Shown here piece by piece: positions 5,584-7,105 of a DNA stretch of 7,105 bases (within the stretch, counting starts at the first letter, position 1; every line of letters begins with the position of its first letter). The notes below the pieces were generated by a model that saw only the letters and a program-made list of their open reading frames with translations, made no database searches and was not told the DNA's origin. A program made the translations under genes and the position numbers. Origin of the DNA: an uncultured Eubacteriales bacterium (lineage in GTDB: Bacteria > Bacillota_A > Clostridia > Oscillospirales > Oscillospiraceae); assembly GCA_949747935.1 (NCBI GenBank), contig CATKHE010000146.1, positions 1 through 7,105 of the forward strand, written 5' to 3'.

Positions 5584-6018
5584 ACCAATCAGGACTACGG
5601 CAAGCTGGTCAACGAGCGGTCTCAGCCCTCCCCCATGGGGAAGAACATCGTCTGGGCCTTTCTGGTGGGGGGAGCCATCTGTACAGTCGGGCAGGGGCTG
5701 ATGAACCTCTTCCAGAGCTATGGCCTGGACAAGGAGCAGGCGGGAACGGCGGTGTCCGTCACGCTGATCTTCGCCGCCGCCCTGCTCACCGGCCTGGGGC
5801 TGTTTGACAAGCTGGCCAAGCGGGCGGGGGCGGGCACCCTGGTGCCCATCACCGGCTTCGCCAACGCCATGGTGTCTCCCGCCCTGGAGTTCAAAAGCGA
5901 GGGCCTGGTCACCGGCACGGCGGCCAAGCTGTTTACCGTGGCCGGACCGGTGCTGGTCTTCGGCATCAGTGCCAGCGTCATCTACGGTCTGATCCTGTGC
6001 CTGCTGCGAAGCTTCTGA
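5575..6018 (+). CDS. spoVAC: Stage V sporulation protein AC
   Basis: The 147-residue membrane protein (145 if started at ATG 5581) closely follows SpoVAC: AFLVGGAICTVGQGL (28-42), LLTGLGLFDKLAKRAGAGT (70-88), VPITGFANAMVSPALEFKSEG (90-110) and a final helix (about 122-144). The corresponding Bacillus protein has LVGGLICLFGQG, AGAGTAVPVTGFANS and ALEHKSEG. SpoVAC sits in the spore inner membrane and forms part of the channel that loads and releases calcium dipicolinate; purified Bacillus SpoVAC behaves as a mechanosensitive channel. Length and motifs look complete. It is usually followed by spoVAD and spoVAE, but here a hairpin and then a bactofilin gene follow, so this copy is monocistronic. 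A candidate forespore promoter lies upstream. The start is TTG 5575 or ATG 5581. Confidence 0.95.
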   Translation: MSMTNQDYGKLVNERSQPSPMGKNIVWAFLVGGAICTVGQGLMNLFQSYGLDKEQAGTAVSVTLIFAAALLTGLGLFDKLAKRAGAGTLVPITGFANAMVSPALEFKSEGLVTGTAAKLFTVAGPVLVFGISASVIYGLILCLLRSF

Positions 6019-6021
6019 CTG

Positions 6022-6055
6022 CGGCCCGCACCGAAAACGGTGCGGGCCGTCTGCT
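6022..6055 (+). terminator. Hairpin terminator after spoVAC
   Basis: A perfect 12-bp stem (cggcccgcaccg 6022-6033 with 6038-6049) closes on an AAAA loop four bases after the stop codon. The tail tctgctgt is poor in T, so termination may be partial. A second T-rich run at 6100-6105, behind a weaker GC pairing (6058-6066 with 6092-6099), could back it up. Confidence 0.72.
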
Positions 6056-6118
6056 GTCCGCCGGGGAATTAGGGACAAAAGAACAATGCGGCCCCTCGGT
6101 TTTTTGTGATTTTTTTAC

Positions 6119-6147
6119 TTGCGCCGACAGAAGAAATTTGCTATAAT
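6119..6147 (+). promoter_or_regulatory. Strong sigma-A promoter with extended -10 for the bactofilin gene
   Basis: TTGCGC (6119-6124) and TATAAT (6142-6147) are separated by 17 bases, and the -10 is preceded by TGC to give the extended form. The predicted start near 6154 leaves a leader of about 59 bases before ATG 6213. This is the best consensus promoter in the window, and it separates bactofilin expression from sporulation-timed spoVAC. Confidence 0.85.
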
Positions 6148-6212
6148 TTCTATACTTTCAAGGTCCCGGTATCTGGCAGATGAACTGCAATGACAATAAG
6201 GAGTGGTAAAGT

Positions 6213-6701
6213 ATGGGTTTATTTGGAACACAGCCAAAGCAGGAGCCGGTCAGCGCACCTCTCTTTGAGGAGGAGCCCTTTGACGAGCTGCCCCCTCTGC
6301 CCAAGGCGAACAGCACTACCATTATTGCCAAGGGGATCACCTTTACCGGTGTGATCCGGGGCGAGGGGAACGTGCAGATCGAGGGCCGCTTGGAGGGGGA
6401 AATCGACCTGAAGGGCGGAGTTACCGTGGCCGTCAGCGGGACGGTCCAGGGTCCCATTGTGGCCGACGCGGTGCGTGTGGCCGGCGACGTCACCGGCAGC
6501 ATCACAGCCCGGGAGCACCTGTGCCTGGAGCGCACCGGCGGCATCCACGGCGATGTGGCCACCACCTCTCTGATTGTGGAGAACGGCCGTCTGGACGGCA
6601 GCAGCACCATGCTGGCCCCGCCGGAACGGCCCTTTGAGCCGGAGGTGGTCAGCCAGGACCTCCAGTTTGGCGAAAGCTACCATCCCGACGATGAAATTTG
6701 A
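6213..6701 (+). CDS. Bactofilin (polymer-forming cytoskeletal protein)
   Basis: The 162-residue protein begins with a short tail MGLFG and an acidic, proline-rich linker (6-32). The bactofilin core (about 35-132) follows, built of short repeated strands: STTIIAKGITFTGVIRGEG (34-52), NVQIEGRLEGEIDLKG (53-68), TVAVSGTVQGPIVADAVRVAG (71-91) and so on. This is the right-handed beta-helix that polymerises into filaments without nucleotide. The acidic C-terminal tail (about 135-162) is variable in the family. Bactofilins organise cell shape, wall enzymes or polar structures, and Firmicute members can be peripheral membrane proteins; the partner here is unknown. ATG 6213 has AAGGAG nine bases upstream and a strong promoter at 6119-6147. 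It appears monocistronic, ending at a terminator. Confidence 0.95.
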   Translation: MGLFGTQPKQEPVSAPLFEEEPFDELPPLPKANSTTIIAKGITFTGVIRGEGNVQIEGRLEGEIDLKGGVTVAVSGTVQGPIVADAVRVAGDVTGSITAREHLCLERTGGIHGDVATTSLIVENGRLDGSSTMLAPPERPFEPEVVSQDLQFGESYHPDDEI

Positions 6702-6734
6702 TCTGGGCGAAGGACCAGACGACACAGAATCAGA

Positions 6735-6777
6735 CGCCGGCCCCCTCATGACGGAGGGGACCGGCGCTTCCCTTTTA
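6735..6777 (+). terminator. Rho-independent terminator after the bactofilin gene
   Basis: Arms 6735-6747 (cgccggccccctc) and 6754-6766 (gaggggaccggcg) form a 13-bp stem with one mismatch and a 6-base loop, followed by cttcccttttat. The tail overlaps the last codon and stop of the convergent minus-strand gene, whose own transcript could use the stem although no T-run follows on that side. Confidence 0.85.
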
Positions 6778-7105
6778 TCGGGACAGAAGGACCAGTTTGT
6801 CGTCGGAGGCGAAGTTGGAGAAGGAATAGAGGATCAGAACGGAATCAATGTCGTTTTCCTCCACGTACTTTTGAACGCTGTTCATATTGTAGCGCAGGTC
6901 GAAGAGATGGATTTCCGAAAAGCGCTGGGTGAGGAAGGGCGACAGGGAATCGGCGTAGGAATCTCTGACGATCAAAAGCTTGGGGGCGTCGGTCTGCTCC
7001 GTCTCAATGACGCACAGGGGCTGGTTGCCCCCCAGGAAGTAGGCGTATTTGTCCTTAACCTCCAGCTTGCTGTCCACATACAGGCTGCCCTCCTCAGGGC
7101 TCCCG
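6775..7105 (-). CDS. DHHW family protein, C-terminal part (5' end outside window)
   Basis: The frame is open from the right edge to TAA at 6777-6775, giving about 109 residues of the C-terminus. It reads GSLYVDSKLEVKDKY, then FLGGNQPLCVIET, then KLLIVRDSYADSLSPFLTQRF, then SEIHLFDLRY and VLILYSFSNF. These are the closing motifs of Firmicute DHHW proteins, which are related to the SGNH/AlgX-type domain of enzymes and accessory proteins in surface-polysaccharide acetylation; DSY (in RDSYADS) is a conserved core. The N-terminal membrane anchor and the DHHW motif would lie to the right. A neighbouring membrane-bound O-acyltransferase is common for this family and could be expected upstream, but it is not visible here. 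The GTG at 7077 is an internal codon, not the start. Confidence 0.85.
   Translation of the reverse strand, partial: GSPEEGSLYVDSKLEVKDKYAYFLGGNQPLCVIETEQTDAPKLLIVRDSYADSLSPFLTQRFSEIHLFDLRYNMNSVQKYVEENDIDSVLILYSFSNFASDDKLVLLSR

Overview
The window looks like chromosome of a GC-rich, endospore-forming gut-type Firmicute, probably Clostridia of the Oscillospiraceae kind. The reasons are an unmistakable SpoVAC protein, strong AGGAGG-type ribosome binding sites, GC-rich codon use in most genes, and Clostridia-type families (a DUF6512-like membrane protein, DegV, bactofilin and a DHHW-type protein). The genus is an inference. Most of the window reads as ordinary chromosome; I see no CRISPR array, rRNA, tRNA or recognisable defence locus.

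Layout, left to right. Positions 1-261 are the C-terminus of an NADP-type glutamate dehydrogenase, closed by a strong terminator. The next 550 bases hold no intact gene, but they contain an AT-richer fragment of an IS630-type transposase, kept around its catalytic glutamate. A MATE efflux transporter (810-2123) and a DegV lipid-binding protein (2168-3010) follow on the plus strand, 44 bases apart. They end at a terminator whose T-run abuts a consensus sigma-A promoter. That promoter drives a 59-residue, AT-richer ribbon-helix-helix-like protein (3108-3287), which is followed by a 48-codon orphan coding stretch (3289-3435).

A bidirectional terminator at about 3440-3475 separates this block from three minus-strand genes. 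Read in their own direction these are a five-helix membrane protein (5455-4940), a short Sfp-type phosphopantetheinyl transferase (4861-4313) and a MerR regulator with a GyrI-like ligand domain (4259-3474). The MerR gene has a textbook MerR promoter (19-base spacer, imperfect dyad). Its -35 box lies inside the end of the transferase gene, so the regulator probably controls itself.

The membrane protein gene is divergent from spoVAC (5575-6018). The 119 bases between them hold a two-level inverted repeat and a candidate forespore (sigma-F/sigma-G type) promoter. spoVAC stands alone here: no spoVAD or spoVAE follows it. After a hairpin come a strong sigma-A promoter and a bactofilin gene (6213-6701). 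A convergent terminator then separates this from the C-terminus of a DHHW-type protein on the minus strand, which runs off the right edge.

The most interesting places are the spoVAC/membrane-protein control region, the MerR promoter embedded in the neighbouring gene, the small-gene insert at 3040-3435, and the transposase remnant at 394-558.
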